From Pseudoalteromonas nigrifaciens (lineage in GTDB: Bacteria > Pseudomonadota > Gammaproteobacteria > Enterobacterales > Alteromonadaceae): a DNA stretch of 64,000 bases. The position numbers and the translations under genes are program-made. Under the pieces are notes generated by a model, which had not been told where the DNA came from, searched no databases, and saw nothing but the letters and a program-made list of their open reading frames with translations. Shown here piece after piece: positions 10,823 to 21,439 of the stretch. The stretch is taken from the NCBI RefSeq assembly GCF_002221505.1, contig NZ_CP011036.1:248001-312000 (forward strand), read 5' to 3'. Position 1 is the first letter of the stretch. Each line of letters starts with the position of its first letter.

Positions 10823-12361
10823 TTATGCTTTAGGTCCTGCATTTTTAATTTCGTCTGATACGTCATATTTAGTGAAGTTTTCAGTGAAATCGGCTGCAAG
10901 TTTAGCTGCATATTCAGCATACTTAGCTTTGTCTTCCCAGGTATTAATTGGGTTAAGTAAGTTGCTGTCTACACCTGGAACGGCTACAGGTACGTCTAGG
11001 TTTAAAACATCAATGTGTTGAGTTTCTACGCCAACTAGTTTACCCGATACAATAGCATCTACTACAGCACGTGTAGTTGGAATATCAAAACGCTTACCAG
11101 TACCGTAAGGGCCGCCAGTCCAACCTGTGTTAACTAGGTATACTTTAGCGCCAAACTCACGTACACGCTTCATTAGAAGCTCAGCATAAACACCTGCTGG
11201 ACGTGGGAAGAATGGTGCGCCAAAACAAGTTGAGAATGTTGACTCAATATCGCTTGTAGAACCAATCTCAGTAGAGCCTACTTTTGCAGTGTAGCCACTT
11301 AAGAAGTGAAATGCTGCCGCTTCTTCAGTCAATATTGATACTGGAGGAAGTACACCACTTACGTCACACGTTAAAAATACCACTGCTTTTGGCTCGCCTG
11401 CGCGGTTTTCTACTTTACGTTTTTCAACGTGCTCAAGAGGGTACGCAGCACGGCTATTTTGTGTAAGGCTAGTATCGTTAAAATCAGGTACACGATTTTC
11501 ATCAAGCACTACGTTTTCTAAAATAGTACCAAAGCGGATCGCATCCCAAATAACAGGTTCATTTTTTTGTGATAGGTCGATACATTTAGCGTAACAGCCG
11601 CCTTCAATGTTAAACACACTACCAGGTGCCCAACCGTGTTCGTCATCGCCAATTAAAAAGCGAGTTGGATCTGCTGAAAGAGTTGTTTTACCTGTACCAG
11701 ATAAGCCAAAGAATAAAGCGGTATCGCCTGCTTCACCTACGTTTGCAGAGCAGTGCATTGGTAATACACCTTTCGCTGGAAGTAGGAAGTTCTGTACAGA
11801 GAACATTGATTTTTTCATTTCACCGGCATAACGCATGCCAGCAAGTAATACTTTACGTTGTGCAAAGTTAATGAGTACCGTACCGTCACTGTTTGTGCCA
11901 TCGCGCTCAGGCTCACATACAAATGAAGGAACGTTCATTACTTGCCACTGAGGTACGTCAGATGAGTTGTAAGATTTAGGTTGAATAAACATATTTTTAG
12001 CAAAAATATGATGCCATGCAGTTTCTGTAGTAACAACAACAGGTAGATAGTGCTCTGGATCAGCGCCTACTTCAAGGTGAGAGATGAAGTGATCATTACT
12101 TTGTACATACGCTTCTACGCGTGCCCACAAAGCATCAAACTTATCTGCGTCGAATGGGCGATTTACGTTGCCCCATTGGATTTCGTTTTCAGTACTAGAT
12201 TCTTGAACAATAAAGCGATCTTTTGGAGAACGACCGGTGCGATGACCAGTATTTGCTACAAAAGCACCATTGGCTGCTAAAGTACCCTCGCCACGACGGA
12301 TCGCGTGTTCGACAAGTTCAGCTGCAGTTAGATCGACAAAACGAGTAGCGCTTGAAGTCAT
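10823..12361 (-). CDS. pckA: Phosphoenolpyruvate carboxykinase (ATP)
   Basis: This enzyme converts oxaloacetate and ATP to phosphoenolpyruvate, CO2 and ADP, the committing step of gluconeogenesis from TCA intermediates. The 512-residue product has the P-loop [14 protein letters not shown] near residue 220, followed by the metal-binding IGDDEHGW and the conserved [10 protein letters not shown]. The position downstream of hslR and hslO matches E. coli. A minus-strand TATAAT at 12426-12431 lacks a good -35 box, suggesting activator dependence. A double operator-like palindrome lies further upstream (12511-12560). Confidence 0.97.
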   Translation of the reverse strand: MTSSATRFVDLTAAELVEHAIRRGEGTLAANGAFVANTGHRTGRSPKDRFIVQESSTENEIQWGNVNRPFDADKFDALWARVEAYVQSNDHFISHLEVGADPEHYLPVVVTTETAWHHIFAKNMFIQPKSYNSSDVPQWQVMNVPSFVCEPERDGTNSDGTVLINFAQRKVLLAGMRYAGEMKKSMFSVQNFLLPAKGVLPMHCSANVGEAGDTALFFGLSGTGKTTLSADPTRFLIGDDEHGWAPGSVFNIEGGCYAKCIDLSQKNEPVIWDAIRFGTILENVVLDENRVPDFNDTSLTQNSRAAYPLEHVEKRKVENRAGEPKAVVFLTCDVSGVLPPVSILTEEAAAFHFLSGYTAKVGSTEIGSTSDIESTFSTCFGAPFFPRPAGVYAELLMKRVREFGAKVYLVNTGWTGGPYGTGKRFDIPTTRAVVDAIVSGKLVGVETQHIDVLNLDVPVAVPGVDSNLLNPINTWEDKAKYAEYAAKLAADFTENFTKYDVSDEIKNAGPKA

Positions 12362-12510
12362 GTTTATACCTAAATTGTGTGAGATTGAACGGGATAGCCT
12401 GGGTCTTGTTAACCTTTAAGCTGCGATTATAGTAACAGATGAGCTAAGGATATTCGAGCTTATGAAGGTGTTAAAAACACATATATTGGGTAAAAAACAT
12501 GAATAATTTC

Positions 12511-12560
12511 AATGACACCGGTATCATAAAAACGGCTATTTTTATGATACCGGTGTCATT
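12511..12560. promoter_or_regulatory. Twin operator-like palindrome upstream of pckA
   Basis: A perfect 22-bp inverted repeat (12511-12532 with 12539-12560, loop CGGCTA) contains two copies of a 16-base near-palindrome. ATGACACCGGTATCAT is at 12512-12527, and its exact reverse complement is at 12544-12559. Each copy has the central CCGG symmetry typical of LacI/GalR-family operators. The centres are 32 bases apart, about three helical turns. It lies about 100-130 bases upstream of the likely pckA transcription start. A structural RNA or terminator role is also possible. The regulator is unknown. Confidence 0.6.
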
Positions 12561-12570
12561 TTAAAATTAT

Positions 12571-12600
12571 AAAAAAAGCCGCATAGCATGTGACTTTTTT
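12571..12600 (-). terminator. Probable terminator after hslO
   Basis: On the minus strand, GTCACAT and ATGCGGC pair with one G-U wobble and one mismatch around the loop GCU, followed by seven T's and preceded by A's. It lies 23 bases downstream of the hslO stop and would separate hslRO from pckA. Confidence 0.65.
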
Positions 12601-12622
12601 ATAATTTAGATTTAATGCGTGA

Positions 12623-13468
12623 TTAGTTAAAAATGTTTTTCACATCTTGCTCATCAAAAAGATAATCTTTTAGACAGTAATGGCAGCTAATTTTGATTTC
12701 GCCATGCTCAGCAACATCATCAAGTAGCGCTTGTTGGCCAATATTAACTAATGCAGTCATGGTTTTTTCGCGGGTACAACCACACTTAAATTGAATGCTT
12801 TGTGGCTCAAACACACGCGGGTTATCTTCGTGGTACAAACGAGTTAGTACGGAGTTAGCATCAAGCTCTAATAGTTCTTCATCTTTAATGGTATGGCTAA
12901 GAGCTTCTAAGTGGGCAAAGTCTTCAATAGATTTTTGTTTATCAACGGGTAAAACTTGTAAAAATAAACCACAAGCTTTGGCATTTCCCTCGGTTGTATC
13001 GGTTGCAAACCAAAGACGCGTTTTTAATTGCTCTGATTGCTCAAAGTAAGCCTCTATACATTCACTTAAGGTTTCATGCTCTAAAGGCACTATACCTTGA
13101 TAGCGCTCCCCTTTAGTTGGCGTAATAGTAATAACCATATAGCCTTGGCCTATCAACTCTTTTACTGTGCTACCTGTTACTTCACTTTGTAAGCGAGCTA
13201 TACCACGCATGTTTTGTTTATCGTCGCCATTAATTACCGCGTATTTAACCGGCCCATCACCTTGTAGTTGAACCGCTATTTCGCCTTCAAATTTTAAGGT
13301 GGCTGTTAATAAACAGGTCGCAACAAGCAGTTCACCCAATAATGCTTTAACTGCATCAGGGTAATTATGATTGGCGATCATTTCGTTGTAGGCATTCTCA
13401 ATTTGTACGAGTTCGCCACGAACATCGAGATTGTCGAATAAATAACGGTGGAGTAAATCTTGTTGCAT
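12623..13468 (-). CDS. hslO: Redox-regulated chaperone Hsp33
   Basis: Hsp33 is a cytoplasmic holdase that is inactive while reduced and zinc-bound. It becomes an active chaperone when oxidation forms disulfides and unfolds its C-terminal domain. The 281-residue product is slightly shorter than the E. coli protein (about 290). The four zinc ligands are visible as CGC near residue 234 and CHYC near residue 265, matching the CXC...CXXC redox switch. It lies 12 bases downstream of hslR, consistent with an operon, and ahead of pckA as in E. coli. Confidence 0.97.
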   Translation of the reverse strand: MQQDLLHRYLFDNLDVRGELVQIENAYNEMIANHNYPDAVKALLGELLVATCLLTATLKFEGEIAVQLQGDGPVKYAVINGDDKQNMRGIARLQSEVTGSTVKELIGQGYMVITITPTKGERYQGIVPLEHETLSECIEAYFEQSEQLKTRLWFATDTTEGNAKACGLFLQVLPVDKQKSIEDFAHLEALSHTIKDEELLELDANSVLTRLYHEDNPRVFEPQSIQFKCGCTREKTMTALVNIGQQALLDDVAEHGEIKISCHYCLKDYLFDEQDVKNIFN

Positions 13469-13480
13469 GAGCGACTATAC

Positions 13481-13903
13481 CTAACTTAATTTCAATTTTA
13501 AAAGTTCGCGTCTTTGCTTCTTATCCGGTTTTTTATCCGGATGAGGTGCAAAAAGGCTGTTATTTTTGCGCGCGATAGAATTTTCTTCGCGTTTAGCAAT
13601 ACTGGCATCAGATTCTTGATACAAGGTCTGTGCAATGGGGGCGCTTTGGCGTTTTTCAAGTATTTTGAGCACAGTTACTATTTTTTCATCTACCCCTTGG
13701 GCTAATTTTATAGTTGCGCCTATTTCTACTATTTTGCCTGCTTTGGTACGCTGGCCATTATAATGTACTTTTCCGCCTTGTACCATTTCGCGAGCCGCAG
13801 CACGTGTTTTATAAAATCGTGCCGCCCATAACCATTTGTCTAATCTAATTTTTAGCTCATCTTTATGTTCTAAATTAGGGTTAGCATTACTTTTTTTAGC
13901 CAT
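13481..13903 (-). CDS. hslR: Ribosome-associated heat shock protein Hsp15
   Basis: Hsp15 is an S4-domain RNA-binding protein that rescues stalled 50S subunits still carrying peptidyl-tRNA. The S4 domain covers about residues 16-75 (IRLDKWLWAARFYKTR, then GGKVHYNG). The highly charged Lys/Arg tail is typical. At 140 residues it is near the E. coli length of 133. It is the first gene of a minus-strand hslR-hslO pair, divergent from the gsp operon. Confidence 0.94.
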   Translation of the reverse strand: MAKKSNANPNLEHKDELKIRLDKWLWAARFYKTRAAAREMVQGGKVHYNGQRTKAGKIVEIGATIKLAQGVDEKIVTVLKILEKRQSAPIAQTLYQESDASIAKREENSIARKNNSLFAPHPDKKPDKKQRRELLKLKLS

Positions 13904-14112
13904 AAAGCACCTTTAATAAGTGTTTGCCTAGATTTTAAAATTTACCATAAAAGCTATTTGCGATGAAGGATTACTACAACAGCTGTTTTTATGCAGCGGC
14001 TAAATTAAAATCAATCTGTTTACAAAGTTTAATATTAGCATGCTTGTTGAATGAAAAATGAAAAGGTACTATGCATAGCGATTAGGTAAAAACTAAAATA
14101 AGAATACTATTT

Positions 14113-15054
14113 ATGGAACAGCAAGTTCAACAATTTAAACATTTTATAAGCCGTTTACCGCATGCCAAATTGAGTGCGGTTGTTACATTATTAGTTGTTG
14201 TTTATATTGCTTTTTTATCGTCTAAACTCGTTTGGCTTATGTGGCCAAATCCTATTGTGTCACCACTCACGCCAATCTACTACGGACAACATTCAACTGC
14301 AGCAAGTAACAATTATTCTCAACATATAATTGAGCAATTTATATTTGGTAAAATAATTGTTAAAAGCAAGAGCGATGATCACGCTGCAAAAGTTGTAAAT
14401 GATGCCCCTGAAACGCGCTTAAGTATTAATCTTACTGGTATTGTAGCGGTAAATAACGACGATAAAGCGGGGCTCGCTATTATAGAGTCACAAGGCAAGC
14501 AAGAAACCTACTTAGTAGATGAAGCAGTGCAAGGGACGCGAGCTAAACTAGCGCAGATATTACCTGACCGCGTTATTTTAACGGTAAACGGACGATTTGA
14601 AACATTAATGTTAGATGGTCTCGACTTTACAAAAACAGTATCTATGCCGGTTTTAGCTGCACGTGATGAAGCTGAAATGGGCCCACAATTAGGGCCTGCC
14701 CCAAGTGAGCAACAAATAGATGTAACTGCCGATCCACACATTAAGCAGGCTTTAATCGAAACCCGTGAAGAGTTGCTCGAAGAGCCCGGTAAGTTATTTG
14801 ACTATATTCGCGTGTCACAAGCGATGAGCGATGGGGAACTTATTGGTTATCGCTTGAGTCCAGGTAAAGAGCCTGAGCTATTTAAGCAGATGGGATTACA
14901 AAATAACGATTTAGCTGTTGCAATTAATGGCTATCAACTAACAGATTTAAAACAGGCCATGGCAGCCATTAATGAGCTGCGTAACAGTACAGATGCCACT
15001 ATCACTATTGAACGTGATAACCAGCAAATAGACGTACAATTTAGTCTGCAATAA
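14113..15054 (+). CDS. gspC: Type II secretion protein GspC
   Basis: GspC is the inner-membrane clamp that links the assembly platform to the GspD secretin and helps recruit substrate. The 313-residue protein has a short cytoplasmic N-terminus and one membrane helix at about residues 20-43 (LSAVVTLLVVVYIAFLSSKL). A periplasmic HR domain follows (INLTGIVAVNNDDKAGLAII). The C-terminal PDZ-like domain (about residues 235-313; RLSPGKEPELFKQMGLQ) is present. It is the first gene of the twelve-gene T2SS operon, 23 bases upstream of gspD. The ribosome binding site before the ATG is weak. Confidence 0.94.
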   Translation: MEQQVQQFKHFISRLPHAKLSAVVTLLVVVYIAFLSSKLVWLMWPNPIVSPLTPIYYGQHSTAASNNYSQHIIEQFIFGKIIVKSKSDDHAAKVVNDAPETRLSINLTGIVAVNNDDKAGLAIIESQGKQETYLVDEAVQGTRAKLAQILPDRVILTVNGRFETLMLDGLDFTKTVSMPVLAARDEAEMGPQLGPAPSEQQIDVTADPHIKQALIETREELLEEPGKLFDYIRVSQAMSDGELIGYRLSPGKEPELFKQMGLQNNDLAVAINGYQLTDLKQAMAAINELRNSTDATITIERDNQQIDVQFSLQ

Positions 15055-15077
15055 CTTAGCATTGGAGTTTTAATATA

Positions 15078-17144
15078 ATGGTTCAGGCGCTACACCTCAC
15101 AAAAATTAAAAAAGGGTTAGCTAAGTACGCAGCACTTTTTCTAGCAGCAAGCATTTCGTTTTCTGTTGCTGCTGTTGAATACGCTGCTAACTTTAAAGGC
15201 ACTGATATTAATGAGTTTATTAATATTGTTGGTAAAAATCTTAATAAAACAATAATTATTGACCCTAACGTACGTGGCAAAGTAAATGTGCGTAGTTATG
15301 AGTTAATGGGCGAAGCGCTTTATTATCAATTCTTTTTAAATGTATTAGAAGTTTATGGCTATTCAGCCATTGAAATGGACAATAATATAATAAAAATTGA
15401 AAAAAGCTCGGATGCTAAAAAGTCAAACGTACCGCTAATTACTGATGGCAGTGAAGCCAGTGGCGATATGATGATTACCCGAGTTGTACGGGTTAAAAAC
15501 GTAAGCGTGCAAGAGCTAGGTCCTTTGGTTCGTCAATTTAGCGACCAAAAAGATGGCGGCCATGTTGCCAACTTTAATGCCGCAAACGTAATGATGCTTA
15601 CCGGGCATGCTGCATCGGTAAACCGCTTAGTTGAAATAATACGCTCGGTTGATCAAGCGGGCGATAAGCGTGTTGATATTGTAAAGCTTAAATTTGCTAC
15701 CGCAGATGATGTGGTATCTGTAGTTGATAATATTTATAAAGACAGCGGAAAAGGCAGTATTCCAGAGTTTTTAATACCTAAAGTGGTTGCCGATGGCCGT
15801 ACTAACAGCGTTATTGTTAGTGGCGAAGGCCAAGCACGCACCCGTGCTATTGAGCTTATTAAGCGCTTAGACGGTGAGCTTGAAAGCCAAGGGAACACTA
15901 AAGTATTTTATCTAAATTACGCAAAAGCAGAAGATTTAGTTAAAGTATTGCAAGGTGTTAGTAAGTCGCTAACAGATGACACTCAAGGCGGCAGCGCAAC
16001 CAAAACACGTACTCGCAGTAACAACGACACCAGCATAGAAGCCCACCCCGATTCAAACTCATTAATTATTACAGCACAACCCGATACTATGCGCTCGCTT
16101 GAGTCAGTTATAGAGCGTTTAGATATTCGCCGTGCGCAAGTATTGGTTGAAGCAATTATAATTGAGGTAATGGAAGGCGACGGGATTAACTTTGGTTTGC
16201 AGTGGATTTCTGAGCAAGGCGGTATGCTGCAGTTTAATAATGGCACAACTGTACCGGTTGGTGCGTTAGCTGTAGCGGCTGAGCAAGCACGTGATACTAC
16301 CGTCTCTAAAAATATAATTGGCACCGAAACCGGCACTGTTACTCAGGTTGATGAAACCACTCAGGGTGACTACGGCCCATTAGCATCATTACTCGGTGGC
16401 ATTAATGGTTTAGCCATGGGGGTGATAAAAAATGACTGGGGCGCAATTGTTCAAGCCGTTTCGACCGATAGTAATTCAAATATTTTGGCGACTCCCTCTA
16501 TTACTACTATGGATAATGAAGAAGCGTCTATTTTAGTGGGTCAAGAAGTGCCCATAATTACTGGCTCGCAAACGGGTAGCAATAACGCCAACCCATTTCA
16601 AACCGTTGAACGCCAAGAAGTGGGTATAAAGCTTAAAGTAACCCCGCAAATTAACGACGGCTCTGCTGTGCAGTTAACCATTGAACAAGAAGTGTCGAGT
16701 GTAAGTGGTGCTACTGCTGTTGATATTTCAGTTAATAAGCGTTCAATTAAAACCACGGTAATGGCCGATGATGGCGGTATGGTGGTGCTTGGCGGCTTAA
16801 TAGATGAAGACGTACAAGAAAGTGTGTCTAAGGTGCCACTACTAGGCGACATTCCTATTTTAGGTCACTTATTTAAATCAACTAATACCACACGACGTAA
16901 GCGTAACCTGATTGTATTTATTCGCCCGACTATTATTCGCGACGGAATTAGCATGAATAAGTTGAGCTTTAATAAATATAACTTTATTCGTGGCGAGCAA
17001 TTTAAGCAGCGCGAAGATGGTATAGAGTTAATGCCAAGAACCGACACGCCTATTTTACCCGAGTGGAATGATGAGCTAATACTGCCACCTACGTATGAAG
17101 AGCATTTACGCAAACAAAATGCACAAGAGCGTAAAGATGACTAA
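15078..17144 (+). CDS. gspD: Type II secretion outer-membrane secretin GspD
   Basis: GspD forms the multimeric outer-membrane channel through which folded exoproteins leave the cell. The 688-residue product has a signal peptide ([18 protein letters not shown]). It then has the N0-N3 periplasmic modules (from about residue 35 to 360) and the secretin core with [15 protein letters not shown] near residue 590. GGLAMGVI-type residues mark the gate region. The start is preceded by a TTGGAG ribosome binding site. The 3' end overlaps the likely gspE start by eight bases. Confidence 0.97.
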   Translation: MVQALHLTKIKKGLAKYAALFLAASISFSVAAVEYAANFKGTDINEFINIVGKNLNKTIIIDPNVRGKVNVRSYELMGEALYYQFFLNVLEVYGYSAIEMDNNIIKIEKSSDAKKSNVPLITDGSEASGDMMITRVVRVKNVSVQELGPLVRQFSDQKDGGHVANFNAANVMMLTGHAASVNRLVEIIRSVDQAGDKRVDIVKLKFATADDVVSVVDNIYKDSGKGSIPEFLIPKVVADGRTNSVIVSGEGQARTRAIELIKRLDGELESQGNTKVFYLNYAKAEDLVKVLQGVSKSLTDDTQGGSATKTRTRSNNDTSIEAHPDSNSLIITAQPDTMRSLESVIERLDIRRAQVLVEAIIIEVMEGDGINFGLQWISEQGGMLQFNNGTTVPVGALAVAAEQARDTTVSKNIIGTETGTVTQVDETTQGDYGPLASLLGGINGLAMGVIKNDWGAIVQAVSTDSNSNILATPSITTMDNEEASILVGQEVPIITGSQTGSNNANPFQTVERQEVGIKLKVTPQINDGSAVQLTIEQEVSSVSGATAVDISVNKRSIKTTVMADDGGMVVLGGLIDEDVQESVSKVPLLGDIPILGHLFKSTNTTRRKRNLIVFIRPTIIRDGISMNKLSFNKYNFIRGEQFKQREDGIELMPRTDTPILPEWNDELILPPTYEEHLRKQNAQERKDD

Positions 17145-18702
17145 GGCGATTGCAGAGATAAATCAAGATGTGGTTCATCCTAATGTGCATCATCCGGACG
17201 AGCTATTAACCAGTGACGACTTAGTTGAGCTGCCCGCTAAACGTTTGCCTTTTTCATACGCACGGCGAGCCGGAGTGTTGCTGAGTAAAAATAAAGAGCA
17301 GCGCATAGTGTATTACCGTGGCGAACTTGATATTGACGTACTGTTAGAAGTACGCCGTATTGCAGGACATGGTTTTACGCTTGAGCAGATTGATGATGAC
17401 AAGTTTGAGCTACTGCTAGAGGCTTCGTATCAGCGAGATAGTTCTGAAACGCAACAAATGATGGAAGACATTGGCAACGAAGTTGACTTGTTTTCATTAG
17501 TAGACGAACTGCCACAAACCGAAGATTTACTGGCAGGCGATGATGATGCGCCAATTATTAAGCTTATAAATGCGATGCTCAGTGAAGCAATTAAAGAGGG
17601 TGCGTCTGATATTCATATTGAAACCTTTGAGCAAGAACTGGTTATTCGCTTTAGGGTTGATGGTGTATTAAAAGAGGTACTTAAACCTAATCGTAAATTA
17701 GCATCCTTGCTGGTATCGCGAATTAAGGTAATGGCTAAGCTCGATATTGCCGAAAAACGTATACCACAAGATGGCCGTATTAGTTTGCGTATTGCAGGGC
17801 GTGCAGTTGATGTACGGGTATCAACCATGCCATCGAGTTTTGGTGAGCGTGTTGTGCTGCGTTTACTGGATAAAAATAACGCGCACTTAAATCTTGAAGA
17901 TTTAGGTATGACCGCACAAAACCGTGAATTGTTTGCAAATTTAATTAGTAAACCTCATGGCATTATTTTAGTAACCGGGCCTACAGGCTCTGGTAAAAGT
18001 ACCACCTTGTACGCAGGTATGAGTCAAATAAACTCTCGCGATCGTAATATTTTAACGGTTGAAGACCCCATTGAATACGAAATACCGGGCATTGGCCAAA
18101 CGCAAGTAAATACTAAAGTAGGTATGACCTTTGCGCGTGGCTTACGGGCTATTTTACGTCAAGATCCCGATGTAGTGATGGTTGGTGAAATACGCGACCT
18201 AGAAACCGCTCAAATTGGTGTGCAAGCATCATTAACCGGTCACTTAGTAATGTCTACGTTGCATACAAATACTGCTTCTGGCGCTATTACTCGTATGGAA
18301 GATATGGGAGTGGAGCCATTTTTACTGTCATCGTCGTTACTCGGTGTGTTATCGCAGCGACTAGTACGCACACTGTGTAAAAGCTGTAAAAAAGAACATG
18401 TAGCCGATGAGCGCGAGTGCCAGTTATTAGGCGTACCGTTTGAAAGCAAACCAACTATACACCGTGCAGTAGGGTGTGAGGCATGTAACTTTAATGGTTA
18501 TAAAGGCCGTACTGGTATTCATGAGTTATTAGTGGTGGACGAAACCATTCGTGAAATGATCCACAATGGTAAGGGCGAGCAAAGCGTTGAAAAATACATT
18601 CGCAAGCTCAGTCCAAGTATTCGTCAAGATGGCTGTAGCCGTGTACTTGCAGGTAAAACAACACTTGAAGAAGTATTGCGTGTTACCCGTGAGGAAGGCT
18701 AA
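17137..18702 (+). CDS. gspE: Type II secretion ATPase GspE
   Basis: GspE is the cytoplasmic hexameric ATPase that powers pseudopilus assembly. Walker [15 protein letters not shown] lies near residue 280, followed by the Asp box ([10 protein letters not shown]), Walker B ([14 protein letters not shown]) and the His box (LVMSTLHTN). The C-terminal four-cysteine zinc module (CKSC...CEAC) typical of GspE is present. The frame is open from 17095, but the ATG at 17137 gives MTKAIAEIN, a 521-residue protein of normal length, and overlaps the end of gspD by eight bases. That start is preferred. gspF follows two bases later. Confidence 0.95.
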   Translation: MTKAIAEINQDVVHPNVHHPDELLTSDDLVELPAKRLPFSYARRAGVLLSKNKEQRIVYYRGELDIDVLLEVRRIAGHGFTLEQIDDDKFELLLEASYQRDSSETQQMMEDIGNEVDLFSLVDELPQTEDLLAGDDDAPIIKLINAMLSEAIKEGASDIHIETFEQELVIRFRVDGVLKEVLKPNRKLASLLVSRIKVMAKLDIAEKRIPQDGRISLRIAGRAVDVRVSTMPSSFGERVVLRLLDKNNAHLNLEDLGMTAQNRELFANLISKPHGIILVTGPTGSGKSTTLYAGMSQINSRDRNILTVEDPIEYEIPGIGQTQVNTKVGMTFARGLRAILRQDPDVVMVGEIRDLETAQIGVQASLTGHLVMSTLHTNTASGAITRMEDMGVEPFLLSSSLLGVLSQRLVRTLCKSCKKEHVADERECQLLGVPFESKPTIHRAVGCEACNFNGYKGRTGIHELLVVDETIREMIHNGKGEQSVEKYIRKLSPSIRQDGCSRVLAGKTTLEEVLRVTREEG

Positions 18703-18704
18703 TA

Positions 18705-19940
18705 ATGGCAGCATTTGAATACCGTGCCTTAGATGGCCGAGGCAAAGAAAAAAAAGGCATTTTAGAAGCGGATACAGCAAAACAAATTCGCCAAATATTA
18801 CGCGATCAAAAATTAACGCCGCTCGAAGTTGTACCCGCGGCGCAAAGTGATAAACAGGTTAAAGGCCAAAAAACGTCATTACTTGGCGGTTTGTTTAAAC
18901 CTACTATATCAACCTCAGATTTGGCGCTTATAACTCGCCAGTTAGCAACACTCATTCAATCGGCTCTGCCAGTTGAGGGTGCGGTAATGGCTGTGGCTGA
19001 GCAATGTGAAAAACCACGTTTAAAACGCATGCTGATGTCGGTTCGCTCAAAAGTAGTGGAAGGGTATACCCTTGCCGACGGTATGAGTGAGTTTCCGCAT
19101 GTGTTTGACGATTTATACCGCGCTATGGTTGCCGCAGGCGAAAAGTCAGGGCATTTAGACCAAGTACTAAACCGGCTTGCCGATTACACCGAACAGCGCC
19201 AATATATGCGCAGTCAAATAACGCAAGCTATGGTGTACCCCATTATTTTAGTGGTGTTTGCTATTGCAATTGTGTCGGTTTTATTAGGTACTGTAGTACC
19301 TAAAATACTTAAAACGTTTGAGAAAACCAAGCAAGTACTCCCTTGGACCACTGAGTGGGTAATGGCGGGAAGTCATTTTGTACAAAATTATTGGTTTATT
19401 AGTTTAATTGTAATAACGGGCCTAGCGATAGGGATTAAGCATGCTTTAAAACAGCCTAAAATTCGTTTTTGGTGGGATGATAAAATATTGCATATGCCCG
19501 GTATTGGTAAAGTAGCTAGAGGTATTAATACCGCCCGCTTTGCCCGAACTTTAAGTATTTTATCATCAAGCTCGGTACCGCTACTTGAAGGTATGCGTAT
19601 TGCGGGTGGAGTGCTGATCAACGAAAGAATTAAAAAAGCAGTTGCCGATGCAGCGGATAGAGTAAGCGAAGGGGCAAGTTTAAGAGCGGCCTTACAGCAA
19701 ACTAAATTGTTTCCGCCAATGATGCTACATATGATAGCCAGCGGTGAAAAATCTGGCGAGCTGGAGCAAATGTTAGAACGCGCTGCTAATAACCAAGATC
19801 GCGAATTTGAAAGTATGGTTAATGTATCGCTAAAACTATTAGAACCCGCAATGATCGCTTTAATGGCGGTTATTGTATTATTTATAGTAATGGCAATTTT
19901 ACAGCCAATTATGGCAATGAATAAAGCTGTAGGGCTTTAA
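18705..19940 (+). CDS. gspF: Type II secretion inner-membrane platform protein GspF
   Basis: GspF is the polytopic core of the assembly platform that couples GspE to pseudopilin polymerisation. The 411-residue protein starts MAAFEYRALDGRGKEKKG, typical for the family. It carries two T2SSF repeats (about residues 70-195 and 270-395) and three membrane segments (near 170-195, 225-245 and 375-400). The pattern of T2SSF repeats and helices is complete. It starts two bases after the gspE stop. Confidence 0.97.
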   Translation: MAAFEYRALDGRGKEKKGILEADTAKQIRQILRDQKLTPLEVVPAAQSDKQVKGQKTSLLGGLFKPTISTSDLALITRQLATLIQSALPVEGAVMAVAEQCEKPRLKRMLMSVRSKVVEGYTLADGMSEFPHVFDDLYRAMVAAGEKSGHLDQVLNRLADYTEQRQYMRSQITQAMVYPIILVVFAIAIVSVLLGTVVPKILKTFEKTKQVLPWTTEWVMAGSHFVQNYWFISLIVITGLAIGIKHALKQPKIRFWWDDKILHMPGIGKVARGINTARFARTLSILSSSSVPLLEGMRIAGGVLINERIKKAVADAADRVSEGASLRAALQQTKLFPPMMLHMIASGEKSGELEQMLERAANNQDREFESMVNVSLKLLEPAMIALMAVIVLFIVMAILQPIMAMNKAVGL

Positions 19941-20005
19941 CTTAAAAGTAAATTAATGGTTTAATAAACCATTGTTTAGTGTTTTTAGAATAATGAGGTA
20001 ATTAC

Positions 20006-20428
20006 GTGAATAAACAATCAGGTTTTTCTTTGCTAGAAGTGATGGTCGTACTGGTTATAATTGGCATGATCATGTCAATTGTGGCACCTAATATTATGGG
20101 TCAACAAGAAGAGGCCGCTATCGATAAAGCACACTTAGATATTCAGCAGCTTGAAGATGCAATGAGCCTTTATAAGCTTAAAAATAAAAGCTACCCAAGT
20201 ACCGAGCAAGGCCTAGAAGCATTGGTTAATAAAACCAGCATAGAGCCAATACCAAAACGTTTTCCAGATGGTGGCTTTATTAGTAAATTACCAGAGGATC
20301 CGTGGGGCAATACTTATCAGTTAATTAGCCCAGGAGAAATTGGTAAATTTGATATTTTTTCTTTAGGTCCAGATGGCCAAGCAGGCACCGATGACGACAT
20401 TGGTAACTGGGATGAAGAAAAACAGTAA
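20006..20428 (+). CDS. gspG: Type II secretion major pseudopilin GspG
   Basis: GspG is the main subunit of the periplasmic pseudopilus. A short leader MNKQSG precedes the prepilin peptidase site G|FSLLEVMVVL, with the essential Glu at mature position +5. After the hydrophobic helix comes the globular domain, ending in a calcium-binding loop of type GPDGQAGTDDDIGNW. The 140 residues are standard. The prepilin peptidase (GspO/PilD) is not in this window and must come from elsewhere. Confidence 0.97.
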   Translation: MNKQSGFSLLEVMVVLVIIGMIMSIVAPNIMGQQEEAAIDKAHLDIQQLEDAMSLYKLKNKSYPSTEQGLEALVNKTSIEPIPKRFPDGGFISKLPEDPWGNTYQLISPGEIGKFDIFSLGPDGQAGTDDDIGNWDEEKQ

Positions 20429-20477
20429 TGGCCATCAATCGCGCAGTGTATTTATATACTAATACCCAGGGCTTACT

Positions 20478-21062
20478 ATGCAAGTAAGCTCTGGGAGATT
20501 GCGTGCAAAAAGCCGCGGCTTTAGTTTAATCGAAATTTTAGTGGTATTAGTGATCATCGCTTTTGCCACAAAAATGGTGGTATATAGCTTAGAAGGCGGC
20601 GCTGAGGATGAGTTAGATACTCAAGCGCTTAGGCTGCATACCACCATTAATATGGCATCAGAATTTGCTATTTTAAACCAAGTTGAATTGGGTTTTCATA
20701 TAGACAACAACGTATTTGAGTTTTTAGTTTTTGATGGTGAAAAGTGGGTAAACTTTGTCAGAGAAGCATTATTTGAGCCGGTTGAATTTGATCCACGCTT
20801 TAAACTAGCGCTTAACCTAGACGACTTAGCTTGGGCGCAAGATAACTTACTCGAGCAAGCAAATTGGCGTGAGCTAATGAGCGGCGACGAAGACAGCTTA
20901 TTGGAGCTTAAAAAGTTTAAAATTCCGCAAGTGCTAATACTATCTTCGGGCGAAGTAAGTGCATTTCAATTAACACTCGAATTAAAAGAGCAAAGCGAGC
21001 CGGTTTACTTTATTGAAGGCGAGTTTACTGCGCCAGTGAATTTACGCCGAGAGCCCGAATAA
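20478..21062 (+). CDS. gspH: Type II secretion minor pseudopilin GspH
   Basis: GspH is a minor pseudopilin near the tip of the pseudopilus. The class III cleavage motif RG|FSLIEILVVLVII is at about residues 13-26. The body is a typical GspH domain of about 194 residues in total. The ATG at 20478 has only a weak ribosome binding site; a TTG at 20499 would also keep the leader, so the exact start is uncertain. It ends with TAATG, overlapping the gspI start by one base. Confidence 0.9.
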   Translation: MQVSSGRLRAKSRGFSLIEILVVLVIIAFATKMVVYSLEGGAEDELDTQALRLHTTINMASEFAILNQVELGFHIDNNVFEFLVFDGEKWVNFVREALFEPVEFDPRFKLALNLDDLAWAQDNLLEQANWRELMSGDEDSLLELKKFKIPQVLILSSGEVSAFQLTLELKEQSEPVYFIEGEFTAPVNLRREPE

Positions 21063-21439
21063 TGCGCCAGTATAATAAAGGTTTTACTTTACTTGAAGTG
21101 CTAGTGGCATTGAGTATTTGTGCTATGGCAGGTATTGCAGCAATGCAAGCAACCAGTGAACACATTCATCATCTATCTAGCATAGAAGAGCAAACTTACG
21201 CCTCATGGGTTGCCGAAAACATTATGGTAGAGCAGCGTACCAAAGGCGAACAATGGGAAGGGAAAGACGGCGTGCGCGGTAGTGAAGTTATGGCGGGTGT
21301 TGAATGGTTTTGGCGCCAAGATATAGGTAAAACCGCAGATAAAGACTTTGTAAAATTAACCATTAATATATTTAGTGATGAAAAATACGAACACTCAATA
21401 TATGAGCTGGCAACTTATTTAAATAAAGGCAAAAAATAA
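21062..21439 (+). CDS. gspI: Type II secretion minor pseudopilin GspI
   Basis: GspI forms the tip complex with GspJ and GspK. The leader MRQYNKG precedes the cleavage motif G|FTLLEVLVALSICAM, with Glu+5 retained. The 125-residue length and the sequence following the helix fit the family. The start overlaps the gspH stop by one base and gspJ begins immediately after, implying translational coupling. Confidence 0.93.
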   Translation: MRQYNKGFTLLEVLVALSICAMAGIAAMQATSEHIHHLSSIEEQTYASWVAENIMVEQRTKGEQWEGKDGVRGSEVMAGVEWFWRQDIGKTADKDFVKLTINIFSDEKYEHSIYELATYLNKGKK

